64,000 bases of DNA from Oscillospiraceae bacterium. Lineage in GTDB: Bacteria; Bacillota; Clostridia; Oscillospirales; Ruminococcaceae. The stretch covers positions 620,001-684,000 of the forward strand of contig CABIZB010000001.1 in NCBI GenBank assembly GCA_902363145.1. The letters run 5' to 3'. Within the stretch, counting starts at the first letter, position 1; the number at the start of each line of letters is the position of its first letter. The notes beneath the pieces are model-generated. The model had not been told where the DNA came from, made no database searches, and saw only the letters and a program-made list of their open reading frames with translations. The position numbers and the translations under genes were made by a program. Of this stretch, positions 26,278 to 35,561 are shown piece by piece.

Positions 26278-27075
26278 CTAATCAGTGGTCAGGTATTTGA
26301 AGCCTGTCTTTGCAGGCTCGCAATAATACTCATAATCGCATATGAAGCTCGAATAATCGGTATCATCTAGGCTGACAGGTACTTTGCGAACAATGTTTCC
26401 GCCAGCGTAATAGTAATTGCCGAATATCTTTGAAAGGTCTTTTGTAATGTACTTTGTAATATAGCCAGCAATGCCGTTCCCGTCTCCAAATATTTCAATG
26501 GCAGTAGAGAAGCCGTATTTCCATTGTGGCAGGTTGTACACAGTCTGAGCAGTTGCAGGGTCAATACCTTTGCGCCTGAGAGTTTCAAGCCGCAGGGGCT
26601 TCTCATAGCCCTTGACTTTGCGTGTGCCGCTGTCTGTGAGGGTCAGACATTCATTGAAAAGTCCGTGGAGATGTATGCCGCCCTTTTTGTGGTTTTCTGG
26701 AATGAGTATGTACTTTAAGCCGTGGCGGCTGGTCATATTCTTTAGGAACGCACGCAAAATGGAAATTATCTCTTTGGGGTCTTTGCTGTTTACCTTGTCA
26801 GGGTCAAAGGTGAGGGTAACGAAATATTTGAAGGTGTTCTCATTCATCAGGACGATATCATAAACGCTGGTAATACTGCGGCGTATGCTGTCGTTTCTGG
26901 TAACAGGGGAACTGCTTTGCGGCTTTGGAATTTTTACGTGTTGAGCATTCTCACATACTTCCCAGCCATCTTCACGGAAAATATTTCTGCTGGCAACTGT
27001 AATCTTACACATACCTTGCGGATATTTCTTGACCTTCATATTATGGAATACATTGTTATAGGATTTCCTAAGCAT
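26278..27075 (-). CDS. rep: HUH-type rolling-circle replication initiator
   Basis: A 265-residue protein with the three ordered motifs of HUH replication endonucleases: motif 1 YFVTLTFDP (residues 84-92), motif 2 with the metal-binding HUH in GIHLHGLF (133-140), and motif 3 YITKYITK with Tyr205 and Tyr209 as candidate nucleophiles. The layout resembles initiators of small ssDNA phages and some rolling-circle plasmids rather than a Mob relaxase. GGGAGG lies 8 bases before the ATG. It would nick an origin and start strand displacement, probably after excision. Confidence 0.85.
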   Translation of the reverse strand: MLRKSYNNVFHNMKVKKYPQGMCKITVASRNIFREDGWEVCENAQHVKIPKPQSSSPVTRNDSIRRSITSVYDIVLMNENTFKYFVTLTFDPDKVNSKDPKEIISILRAFLKNMTSRHGLKYILIPENHKKGGIHLHGLFNECLTLTDSGTRKVKGYEKPLRLETLRRKGIDPATAQTVYNLPQWKYGFSTAIEIFGDGNGIAGYITKYITKDLSKIFGNYYYAGGNIVRKVPVSLDDTDYSSFICDYEYYCEPAKTGFKYLTTD

Positions 27076-27170
27076 TTTCTATACCTCCCGTGCAACTGCA
27101 AAATCCTGAATTATAGCCGTTTTTCAATACCCTCTGAGAAAAATCTGTGGATATAATCAAGTAGTCTCTC

Positions 27171-27255
27171 GCCCCCCTCACTGCCGCCGCTTCCGCAGCT
27201 CCGCAGCCAGTGGGCTTTGCGGTGCTTGCGGCTTTCGCTCGGCAGTTTCGGGGGC
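27171..27255. repeat. GC-rich inverted repeat upstream of rep, candidate nick-site region
   Basis: GCCCCCctcaCTGCCG at 27171-27186 faces CGGCAGtttcgGGGGC at 27240-27255, with further Gs and Cs that can pair between them, in otherwise AT-rich DNA. Position upstream of rep suits a double-strand origin; alternatively a terminator reading right, since a short T run follows. Confidence 0.5.
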
Positions 27256-27315
27256 TTTTTGGAGATTAACCATTGAAGCATACCATACGATAATTATTAT
27301 TACCGTACAGTTATT

Positions 27316-27401
27316 ATAATACCATTAAGTTATCTTGTTGTCAATACCTTTTGGTTATTTTTTGAAAAATACTACCAAAAGGTATTTAAATGTGCTATAA
27401 T
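27316..27401. promoter_or_regulatory. Divergent rep/xre promoters with a dyad operator
   Basis: A perfect 13-bp inverted repeat (AATACCTTTTGGT at 27343-27355, ACCAAAAGGTATT at 27374-27386) lies between two promoters. The leftward promoter is TTGACA (27339-27344, minus) with TATTAT (27316-27321) at 17 bases. The rightward one is an extended -10 TGCTATAAT ending at 27401. One half-site covers the leftward -35 and the other the rightward -35 region, as for a repressor controlling both itself and rep. Confidence 0.7.
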
Positions 27402-27421
27402 GGTATTATCGAGGTGATAAA

Positions 27422-27820
27422 ATGTACTCAAATAACTTATATGAAGCACGAAAACAAGCTCGAAAGACACAAGCCGAATTGGCAGAAATGCTTGCGATGA
27501 ATACGATAGTGTACGGCAGATATGAGCGTGGCGAAAGAGATATTCCGTTGAGCGTTGCCGTTCAAATGGCTGATGTTCTGAATGTATCACTTGATTATCT
27601 GGCTGGAAGGTCAAGAATTGCGAGTGGAACTAAGAGTGATGATGAATTTTTACAGAAAACTCTTATAGACCCAGCTATGAAAAATGTGACTAGCGAAAAA
27701 GATGCACTTTACGCATATGTCAATGTTTTGAGAGAAGAACAGCGAAAGACCAATGAGAAGACGGAGAACGCTGTGGCTCAGATAATGAAGATTATAAATG
27801 ATAAATACCCCTCGGAATAA
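27422..27820 (+). CDS. XRE-family repressor of the element
   Basis: A 132-residue protein with an N-terminal Cro/CI-type helix-turn-helix (ARKQARKTQAELAEMLAM, VYGRYERGERDIPL, ADVLNVSLDYLAGRS, residues ~8-62) and a C-terminal helical, coiled-coil-like region likely for dimerisation. GAGGTGAT lies just upstream of the ATG. No peptidase domain or metal site is seen. By position and operator it is the likely regulator of rep and of itself. Confidence 0.9.
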   Translation: MYSNNLYEARKQARKTQAELAEMLAMNTIVYGRYERGERDIPLSVAVQMADVLNVSLDYLAGRSRIASGTKSDDEFLQKTLIDPAMKNVTSEKDALYAYVNVLREEQRKTNEKTENAVAQIMKIINDKYPSE

Positions 27821-27836
27821 AATCCAAGGGGTATTT
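27805..27836 (+). terminator. Terminator of the xre gene
   Basis: ATACCCCTCGG pairs with CCAAGGGGTAT (one mismatch) followed by TTTT; it overlaps the xre stop codon. Confidence 0.7.
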
Positions 27837-27866
27837 TGCTGGGTGAATATTCGCCCAAATACGACG

Positions 27867-27923
27867 TTCAGGTTCTAGTGGTAGCAATACCGTGTGTGTT
27901 CAAGTCACATTATCCGCACCAAG
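27867..27923. repeat. attR: 57-bp direct repeat
   Basis: Exact copy of 24877-24933. It lacks the tRNA 5' half and has no promoter, so it is an attachment site, not a second tRNA. Confidence 0.95.
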
Positions 27924-27964
27924 CTCTCAAATGGCTATAACACGTCATTTGAGAGCATTTTTTA
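27923..27964 (+). terminator. Displaced original tRNA-Leu terminator
   Basis: A perfect 11-bp stem GCTCTCAAATG/CATTTGAGAGC and T run directly after attR, where the tRNA gene would have ended before integration. The rest of 27965-28060 is AT-rich with a tandem ctactacgaca repeat near 28011-28033. Confidence 0.75.
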
Positions 27965-28060
27965 TATTTTTATAATTGTAGAATATGTTAATATGATATA
28001 CATATACGGCGCTACTACGACACTACTACGACAAAACGCAAAAATAAATTTGCACAATCA

Positions 28061-28102
28061 TCAGTCAAATTTCAGGTCGTTTGCAGCTTTAGCATTATCC
28101 CA
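28061..28102 (-). pseudogene. C-terminal remnant of a second tyrosine integrase
   Basis: The minus strand encodes WDNAKAANDLKFD and a stop, matching the integrase end QMQKAANNLKFD; 29 of the 30 terminal bases are identical to 25020-25049. Nothing upstream continues the integrase. This is the scar of an earlier related element at the same tRNA. Confidence 0.75.
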
Positions 28103-28116
28103 AAGCCGCAGACATC

Positions 28117-28344
28117 TTAATCATTTTCAACTCTCGGAACAATAGACAGAATATAATCTGCAAGAGATTTCAGTGTGATCTCTTCCTGCTGAATGTATTC
28201 ATATATAAGGTGTTTCATTTTATCGGAGTCGAAAGCATATGCCGCAAGAAGGGCATAGCTTCTCTTTGCACTTTCGTCAAGATCGCTTTCATCTGTCAGT
28301 TCTCTTATCCTTGCGGAAAATATTTCTTCATTCATAAGTGCCAT
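28117..28344 (-). CDS. Small acidic protein of unknown function
   Basis: A 75-residue helical, acidic protein without membrane segment or Cys motif (it starts MALMNEEIFSARIRELTDES). AAAGGA lies about 9 bases before the ATG. It lies immediately beside the integrase remnant, so it may be left over from the older element or be a host gene. No family recognised. Confidence 0.6.
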   Translation of the reverse strand: MALMNEEIFSARIRELTDESDLDESAKRSYALLAAYAFDSDKMKHLIYEYIQQEEITLKSLADYILSIVPRVEND

Positions 28345-28512
28345 AGGATCAGTCCTTTTTAGATTAAGTTTATTTTAAATCAAGGCAGCTTTATTAGCCT
28401 GTTATTTTGATTAAGCTTACCATTTTTAGCTTGTTTTGTCAAGGCATGAAAACCAAAAGTGTATAGTAAAATCTCAGATATAAAAAAAGTCACATTTTTT
28501 TGGAAAAAACTA

Positions 28513-28541
28513 TTGACAAATGAGAATTTTTATGGTAAACT
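28513..28541 (+). promoter_or_regulatory. Promoter of the tRNA-Ser pair
   Basis: TTGACA, 17 bases, TAAACT, upstream of two tandem tRNA genes. The rest of 28345-28592 is AT-rich spacer in which I see nothing further. Confidence 0.65.
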
Positions 28542-28592
28542 AAATAAGTCGCTGAATGAGAGTGGTTTCAGTAATGCGGCAAGCCTCATAAT

Positions 28593-28681
<89 letters not shown>

Positions 28682-28717
28682 ACATTTTTCCTATATATTT
28701 AATTTTGTTACCATTAT

Positions 28718-28807
28718 GCAGAAGTACTCAAGTGGTGACGAGGCGCCCCTGCTAAGGGCGTAGGTCGGGAAACCGGCGCGAGGGTTCAAATCCCTCCTTC
28801 TGCGCCA
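28718..28807 (+). tRNA. tRNA-Ser(GCT)
   Basis: GCAGAAG/CTTCTGC acceptor stem, anticodon loop CTGCTAA within CGCCC/GGGCG, long variable arm (GTCGGGAAACCGGC), GGTTCAAATCC T arm and an encoded CCA. Confidence 0.95.
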
Positions 28808-28809
28808 AA

Positions 28810-28850
28810 TAAACGGTTTGGATTTTATCTGAACCGTTTATTTTTTTGCC
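28810..28850 (+). terminator. Terminator of the tRNA-Ser operon
   Basis: ATAAACGGTT pairs with AACCGTTTAT followed by TTTTTT. Confidence 0.88.
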
Positions 28851-28947
28851 TGCTCTTCATTTCTTGACTTTTTTATGCTGCGGTGATATAATTTTACTTG
28901 GCAAAACATATTAGATATAATGCCGCCTGCGAAAGGATAGCACATAT

Positions 28948-29835
28948 ATGGAATTAACACAGCTTAAATATTTTTATGTAGCCGCTGAATGCGGTCAGAT
29001 AACCAAGGCTGCCGAAAAGCTTCATATTGCGCAGCCTGCACTTACACAGTCTGTTAAGAGGCTTGAAAACGAGCTCGGTGTAAAGCTGTTTGAACGCAGA
29101 GGACGAAGCGTTGTTCTCAGCAGATGCGGGGAATATCTGCACAGGCAGCTGGGTGTTGTACTCAAAACACTTGAGCGTATTCCTGATGACCTTACAAGAA
29201 TTGCTGACCTTGAAGAAAAGACCATACGTGTCAATATTATTGCTGCATCTCTTCTGGTCACTGAACTTATTATCAAATATAAAAAGCTTAATCCCGATAT
29301 AAAGTTTCATCTGTATCAGAGTGCTGATGAGGAAAATTGCGACTGCACAGTCTCGACTGAATTTACAGGACTTACCCCCAATATCCCGAAGAACTGCCTT
29401 TACAGGAGCTTTACGGAGGAGATACGGCTGGCGGTGCCTGCTGATTCCAATTATGCCAGACAGAATTTTGTTAATCTTTCCGATGCCAAAGGTGAAGGTT
29501 TTATCAGCCTGTCAGGCTCCAAGCCTTTTCATTCAATATGCGACACGTTCTGCCGTACTGTGGGCTTTGTACCCAATGTGATATTCGAAAGCGATTCGCC
29601 CTCAACGGTACGTGACCTTATCGGTTCGGGAATGGGTATCGGCTTCTGGCCTGCTTATACATGGGGAGATATCAACACCGATAATGTTGCTCTGCTGCCA
29701 ATTTCCGTGCCCGACTGCCGAAGGGAGATAACGGTCGTATGCAACAATACCGAGTCAGCTGCAGCTGTTGATTTCTACAATTTCCTTTGCGATAATATTG
29801 AATCGGTGCATCGTGAATCTCTGAAAAAGTTCTGA
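28948..29835 (+). CDS. LysR-family transcriptional regulator
   Basis: 295 residues. The N-terminal winged helix-turn-helix is typical (LTQLKYFYVAAECGQITKAA, LHIAQPALTQSVKRLENELG, LFERRGRSVVLS). The C-terminal part is a periplasmic-binding-like effector domain with the family segment LIGSGMGIGFWPAYTW. LysR regulators usually control a divergent gene, but here the divergent side holds tRNA genes, so the target is unclear; an 18-bp palindrome lies right after this gene. GAAAGGATA precedes the ATG. Confidence 0.92.
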   Translation: MELTQLKYFYVAAECGQITKAAEKLHIAQPALTQSVKRLENELGVKLFERRGRSVVLSRCGEYLHRQLGVVLKTLERIPDDLTRIADLEEKTIRVNIIAASLLVTELIIKYKKLNPDIKFHLYQSADEENCDCTVSTEFTGLTPNIPKNCLYRSFTEEIRLAVPADSNYARQNFVNLSDAKGEGFISLSGSKPFHSICDTFCRTVGFVPNVIFESDSPSTVRDLIGSGMGIGFWPAYTWGDINTDNVALLPISVPDCRREITVVCNNTESAAAVDFYNFLCDNIESVHRESLKKF

Positions 29836-29869
29836 TGATGTTCTGCACATTTAATGAATTTTGGAGTAC

Positions 29870-29901
29870 TTCATACCTATTTCCAAGGAAATAGATATGA
29901 A
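29870..29901. repeat. Palindrome between the LysR gene and trmN6-like gene
   Basis: A 32-base dyad with core CTATTTCCAAGGAAATAG and flanking TTCATA/TATGAA (one mismatched pair). The 2-base centre and absence of a T run suggest a protein-binding operator rather than a terminator. Confidence 0.55.
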
Positions 29902-29930
29902 ACATAAATCTTATAACAAGGAGACATTAA

Positions 29931-30662
29931 ATGTCTGATTTTAATACATTTGAAAAGCTGGGAGAAAGCTGTGAGATATGCGTCACAAAGGAGCATACCT
30001 TCGGCACTGACGCATTTTTGCTGGCTGATTTTGCCAAAGCACGCCACAAGGATATTGTCTGCGACCTTGGCACAGGCTGCGGAATAATTGCCGTTCTCAT
30101 GCGCCTGAGATATGAGCCTAAGCAGGTATATGGCGTGGATATTCAGCCGCAGGCGATAGAGCAGTTTGAGCTGACTGTGAGCCGCTCTGGGCTGAAAGAG
30201 ACATATCCCTTGCTTATGGATCTGAAAGCACTTACAAACGATGCTCCGCTGGGCAGATGTGACCTTGTCACCTGCAACCCGCCCTATAAGGCAGCCAAAG
30301 CGGGCATTGAAAGCGAGCTTTCGGCTCACAAGATAGCCCGTCACGAGATATTGTGCAACATATCTGACGTGTGCGCTGCCGGAAATAAGCTCCTGAAATA
30401 CGGCGGCAGGCTGTGTCTGTGCAACCGTCCCGAGCGTCTGGCGGACGTTATGTGCGCCATGCGTGACAATGATATCGAGCCGAAATATCTGCGGTTCGTA
30501 TCAAAATCGCCCAGTGATGCTCCATGGCTTTTCCTTATTGAAGGAAGAAAGGGCGGCGGCTCATTTATGCAGGTGCTTCCGCAGCTTTATATCAGCGGAA
30601 GCGGGGGAATAAGCCCAGAGCTTGCACAGATCTACGGAAAGACCGATGAAAGGACTGAATAA
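29931..30662 (+). CDS. TrmN6-like tRNA1(Val) adenine-N6 methyltransferase
   Basis: 243 residues, class I SAM methyltransferase. It opens with the family-typical EHTFGTDAFLLADFA segment. Motif I is VCDLGTGCGIIAVLMRLR and the N6-adenine motif IV is LVTCNPPYKAAKAG. In E. coli TrmN6 (YfiC) methylates A37 of tRNA1(Val). AAGGAG lies upstream. The next gene, rsmI, begins one base after this stop, a common pairing in Firmicutes. Confidence 0.88.
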   Translation: MSDFNTFEKLGESCEICVTKEHTFGTDAFLLADFAKARHKDIVCDLGTGCGIIAVLMRLRYEPKQVYGVDIQPQAIEQFELTVSRSGLKETYPLLMDLKALTNDAPLGRCDLVTCNPPYKAAKAGIESELSAHKIARHEILCNISDVCAAGNKLLKYGGRLCLCNRPERLADVMCAMRDNDIEPKYLRFVSKSPSDAPWLFLIEGRKGGGSFMQVLPQLYISGSGGISPELAQIYGKTDERTE

Positions 30663-30663
30663 A

Positions 30664-31488
30664 ATGCCAGGAAAACTTTACGTTGTGGGAACACCCATCG
30701 GCAATCTGGAGGATATCACCTACAGAGCTGTCAGGATCTTGTCGGAAGTGGATTTCATCTGTGCCGAGGATACAAGAGTTACCGTCAAGCTTCTCAATCA
30801 TTTTGATATAAAAAAGCCTTTGCTCAGCTATCACGAGCATTCTGCATCACACGTTTCGGAAAATATCATAAGCCGCCTGCAAAGCGGGGAGAGCTGTGCG
30901 GTGGTAACCGATGCAGGTATGCCCTGTATCTCCGATCCGGGCGAGGATCTGGTCAGAATGTGCAGAGACCTTGATATCCCCGTGGAAGCTGTTCCGGGAC
31001 CTACGGCAATGGCAACGGCGGCGGCGGTGTGCGGTATCCCTGCATCACGTTTTGCATTTGAAGGCTTCCTTTCCGTCACAAAGAAGCAGAGATTTGAGCA
31101 TCTTAAATCCGTATCCAAGGATACTCACACGCTGATTTTTTATGAGGCACCACATAAGCTCAGGTCAACTCTTGAGGATATGCTGAAATATTTTGGTGAC
31201 AGACGCATATCCATATGCCGTGAACTTACAAAGATACATGAAGAAGTAATGCGTACAACGCTTTCTCAGGCGATAGAATACTATGAGCAGAATGCTCCGA
31301 GAGGGGAGTATGTGCTTGTGGTGGAGGGCATGAGCGCTGAAGAGCTGAAAGATGAATATTCGGTGGAAGAAGCCGCCGATATTGCACGCAAGCTCATTGA
31401 GGGCGGTGCAAAGATGTCCGATGCCTGCAAGGAAGCCGCAAGGATAACAGGAGTGAGAAAGAACGATATTTACACTGCCGTAATGTGA
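30664..31488 (+). CDS. rsmI: 16S rRNA 2'-O-ribose C1402 methyltransferase
   Basis: 274 residues of the tetrapyrrole-methylase fold. Motifs include LYVVGTPIGNLEDITYRAV, CAEDTRVTVKLLNHF, VVTDAGMPCISDPGEDLV and VPGPTAMATAAAVCG. AAAGGA lies 9 bases before ATG 30664. RsmI methylates the ribose of C1402 in the 30S decoding centre. Confidence 0.95.
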   Translation: MPGKLYVVGTPIGNLEDITYRAVRILSEVDFICAEDTRVTVKLLNHFDIKKPLLSYHEHSASHVSENIISRLQSGESCAVVTDAGMPCISDPGEDLVRMCRDLDIPVEAVPGPTAMATAAAVCGIPASRFAFEGFLSVTKKQRFEHLKSVSKDTHTLIFYEAPHKLRSTLEDMLKYFGDRRISICRELTKIHEEVMRTTLSQAIEYYEQNAPRGEYVLVVEGMSAEELKDEYSVEEAADIARKLIEGGAKMSDACKEAARITGVRKNDIYTAVM

Positions 31489-31579
31489 TTTTGACTCTGT
31501 GTAAATAACGCTTTGAGAATTTTGTTAAAAATGCTCAAAAAATATGCAGGATTTTTTTTGCAAACTTGCGTTTTACATC

Positions 31580-31608
31580 TTGCAAAATCTGAATAAAGGT
31601 GTTATAAT
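31580..31608 (+). promoter_or_regulatory. Sigma-A promoter of gdhA
   Basis: TTGCAA, 17 bases, TATAAT, about 65 bases before the start codon. Confidence 0.75.
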
Positions 31609-31627
31609 AAACTCAGTCTTTATGTGA

Positions 31628-33040
<1,413 letters not shown>

Positions 33041-33069
33041 TTTCGCCAACTGATTTATGGAGGCACTGA

Positions 33070-33273
33070 ATGAATTTCAGCAAGAATAATAACGGTCATA
33101 AAGACTTTACAGCTCATACCTCACAGGATACGGACTGCCGTCTTTCACCAAAGCATGATAACAGAGGAACAGCTCATTACCATGCCAAGGCAGATGGATT
33201 TACCAAGGACTGCATGAAGCCCTCATTAAATCCCTCCGATTCGCATAAATCATATATCAAAGATCACGATTAA
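33070..33273 (+). CDS. Small hydrophilic protein of unknown function
   Basis: 67 residues rich in His, Lys, Asp and Ser (AHTSQDTDCRLSPKHD), with no hydrophobic segment. ATGGAGG precedes the start by 7 bases and the gene lies 29 bases after gdhA, ahead of a strong terminator, so it is cotranscribed with gdhA. No family recognised. Confidence 0.6.
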   Translation: MNFSKNNNGHKDFTAHTSQDTDCRLSPKHDNRGTAHYHAKADGFTKDCMKPSLNPSDSHKSYIKDHD

Positions 33274-33276
33274 AGC

Positions 33277-33314
33277 AAAGGCTCACGGATATTTTTCCGT
33301 GAGCCTTTGTTTTG
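33277..33314 (+). terminator. Terminator of the gdhA operon
   Basis: A perfect 13-bp stem AAAGGCTCACGGA/TCCGTGAGCCTTT with a 6-base loop, then a T-rich tract. Confidence 0.92.
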
Positions 33315-33346
33315 TTAATGCTTCAAAGCTTCCTGTGTTATACGTA

Positions 33347-33397
33347 AATAAAAAAGCAACAGGCTGCACTTTTCGCATAGCCTGTTGCTTTTTTATG
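33347..33397 (-). terminator. Terminator of the GH44 gene (bidirectional)
   Basis: A 16-bp stem AAAAAAGCAACAGGCT/AGCCTGTTGCTTTTTT gives a T run in both directions; it lies just past the GH44 stop codon. Confidence 0.88.
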
Positions 33398-33404
33398 GTT
33401 TATC

Positions 33405-35471
33405 TTACTTTTTATCTATAATAAGAACATAGAATATTCCTGCACCAACGCAGGCAGCCAGTGACAATACTATCACCTTGACAGGTGTGGCAACTGTTTT
33501 AGCCTCTTCGTCACCATTTTCATCGGATTCTTCCGCTTCCGATATGTCGCTGTCAGATGACTGGGCAGTTTCTTCATCCGTTGCTGAAACTGTAACGGTT
33601 TCTGCAACTGACTGAGAAGTTTCGATAAGGTCAGGAACTGTTGCGTCCGCAGGATTGGTGTCTTCGGTAACAGCCTCTGAGCTTTGTAAAACTGTCACGC
33701 TTTCGGTAGTACCATGAGGATTTTCGGTTATGATCTTATCATCTTCATTTGCCTGTGAAGCTTCTGTGTTCCATACGCTTTCGCTGCTGTCCTCGGAAAT
33801 AAGCTCCTCGCCAACGCTTCTGAGCACCAGCATATAAACGGACATTGTATCTGCATCAAAGCTTACGGTGTTGCTGCCATACTCAAAGCTGTCCGTTCCG
33901 ATGTTTACAATGTCCGCATTTTCATCTATGCGGTATGCTTCGGAAAGCTCATAATCATACTGAGATGACTTGATATTTATGTTGAAATTCTTCGTATTCA
34001 CCATGTTTTTGTTTGTGAGTATAAGACGCAGCACTTCAGGGTCATCATTATCCACAGCCGCATATACCGAGCTCATTGTATCATCGTCGTTGTCAGAATA
34101 TACAAGCGCATCTCCGAACTTTGTGCCCTCACCGTCATAGTCGGTGAAAAGATTCATGGCAGCCTTCTGGAAGCTGTAATCATCCGAAACAGGGGACAGG
34201 CAGGCAAGGTAAACGCCTTCCTTTGCAAAGGTTCCCAGCACATCTGTCTCGGCAATGGCACCGCTCATATTGTCTCCGCCGCCAAAGTCATATTCAGAGA
34301 ATGAAAGACGAGTTCCGGGATAATTCATTCTTATAGAAGCCTGCAATGTGGGGATAAGCGGGGTGAACTGCTTGTTCATAAGCACTGAAACGCTGTTTTC
34401 CGTGTAGTCCGAATCCCATAGTGTTCGGACCGCCTGCATACGGTAAGCGTTGCTGAACTCATCGCTGCTTGTGAGCACAGGAATGCCCACGGGAGTAAGC
34501 GCTTCGGTGTAATAGTGCAAATCCAGAACGTCCAGCAGACGATAACCCACCTGATCGCCACGCATATACATATACGAGAGGTAATTATCTATAAACCATG
34601 AATACTCATTATCCGAACGGCTGCCCCATGCGTCTGAATTGTTCAGATTTATGCAGCCCTGAAGCCCGCTGACTGACGGACCGAATATAAAAGCCTTGTT
34701 GTCAATAGTCTTGACTGCATATGCAAGCTCCGCAGAACGATACAATAGCTCGTCGGGGGTTATCTGGTCAAGACCCAGCACCGAGAAATTCTCAGCCCAC
34801 TTATCAGGCTCGCTGTCAAGGAAATATCCGTTTATTCCGCCCTCCATGGCTGAACCGTAGCGGTTTACCAGATAGCTCACATATTCGTCCATATAGACCA
34901 CGTCATCGTCAGTGTCGGGCTGATTAAGATATGTGTCGTTTTTATGGAACTGCACGGTACACCATCTTGTCTGCTTCGACAAAGCATCGTCAGAAACGAT
35001 ACCCATGGAATCCTTGGAGACATATCCCATCAGCTGGAGAGTTACCAGCCTTACGGGAATATTGTTCATCATTCCACGGGTAACAAGTGAATCAGTGTAA
35101 AGCGCAGGTGAGCTCCATTTGCTGGATGGAAAATTATCTACCAGCGATATATCGTTTGAGTTATTGCCGCTTGTTCCGGGATTTGAGAAATTTGTCTCCC
35201 AGTTGTAGGTTGAAAGAGATGTGCCCGTCTGCTTTATAACTGTAGGGGATATGCCCGCTATATTTCCCTTGTCGTTTATGCCGAAAATATAGGGGCTTAT
35301 CTTAGTCTTGTCCTTTTCAGGCTTGACTGTTACGATGGTGTCGGCAGTTTCGGGGATTATCTCGATTATCATTTCGTCGTCCGCATATGTTGAGCAGGGG
35401 ATAGCCGCTGCGGTAAGCAGTGCGGCAGCAAAAGCAGCAATTCTTTTCACTTTTTTCAATATTACGGCCAT
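33405..35471 (-). CDS. GH44-family endoglucanase/xyloglucanase, membrane-anchored
   Basis: 688 residues. A signal peptide (about 1-30) precedes a GH44-type catalytic domain. The expected acid/base Glu is at ~221 in YFLDSEPDKW and the nucleophile Glu at ~393 in RLSFSEYDFGGGD. Then comes a small beta domain, a ~110-residue Ser/Thr/Glu-rich linker and a C-terminal hydrophobic helix ending IIDKK. It lacks a dockerin and any visible carbohydrate-binding module, so it is displayed at the membrane rather than in a cellulosome. GH44 enzymes cut beta-1,4-glucans. AAAGG abuts the ATG, so a TTG at 35459 may be the actual start. Confidence 0.85.
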   Translation of the reverse strand: MAVILKKVKRIAAFAAALLTAAAIPCSTYADDEMIIEIIPETADTIVTVKPEKDKTKISPYIFGINDKGNIAGISPTVIKQTGTSLSTYNWETNFSNPGTSGNNSNDISLVDNFPSSKWSSPALYTDSLVTRGMMNNIPVRLVTLQLMGYVSKDSMGIVSDDALSKQTRWCTVQFHKNDTYLNQPDTDDDVVYMDEYVSYLVNRYGSAMEGGINGYFLDSEPDKWAENFSVLGLDQITPDELLYRSAELAYAVKTIDNKAFIFGPSVSGLQGCINLNNSDAWGSRSDNEYSWFIDNYLSYMYMRGDQVGYRLLDVLDLHYYTEALTPVGIPVLTSSDEFSNAYRMQAVRTLWDSDYTENSVSVLMNKQFTPLIPTLQASIRMNYPGTRLSFSEYDFGGGDNMSGAIAETDVLGTFAKEGVYLACLSPVSDDYSFQKAAMNLFTDYDGEGTKFGDALVYSDNDDDTMSSVYAAVDNDDPEVLRLILTNKNMVNTKNFNINIKSSQYDYELSEAYRIDENADIVNIGTDSFEYGSNTVSFDADTMSVYMLVLRSVGEELISEDSSESVWNTEASQANEDDKIITENPHGTTESVTVLQSSEAVTEDTNPADATVPDLIETSQSVAETVTVSATDEETAQSSDSDISEAEESDENGDEEAKTVATPVKVIVLSLAACVGAGIFYVLIIDKK

Positions 35472-35521
35472 CCTTTCTCAGAGTTATGATCGTTATAGGC
35501 GATCAGGTTACTCATATTTAC

Positions 35522-35550
35522 ATTATACAGCATTGATGTATAAAAAGCAA
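35522..35550 (-). promoter_or_regulatory. Promoter of the GH44 gene
   Basis: On the minus strand TTGCTT, 17 bases, TATAAT; it separates GH44 transcription from the upstream GH3 gene. Confidence 0.65.
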
Positions 35551-35561
35551 GTGAAATCGTG

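Larger units (their letters stand above)
24877..27923. mobile_element. Minimal integrative element (int-rep-xre) in tRNA-Leu
   Basis: Bounded by identical 57-bp repeats at 24877-24933 (the 3' part of the tRNA) and 27867-27923, with a 2990-bp repeat-to-repeat unit. It holds a tyrosine integrase and an HUH rolling-circle initiator on the minus strand and a divergent XRE repressor on the plus strand. There are two GC-rich inverted-repeat regions and a dyad operator between rep and xre. No capsid, relaxase, coupling protein or cargo gene is visible. The native tRNA terminator is displaced to 27923-27963. It may be a chromosomally integrating rolling-circle plasmid, a mobilizable element or a phage satellite (inference). 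Confidence 0.9.

Noticed and set aside
27867..27923. A second tRNA-Leu
   Set aside because: Only the 3' part of the tRNA is present and there is no 5' acceptor strand or promoter; it is the right attachment site.
24877..27923. Prophage or conjugative element
   Set aside because: No structural phage genes, relaxase, coupling protein or type IV secretion genes fit within the 3 kb.
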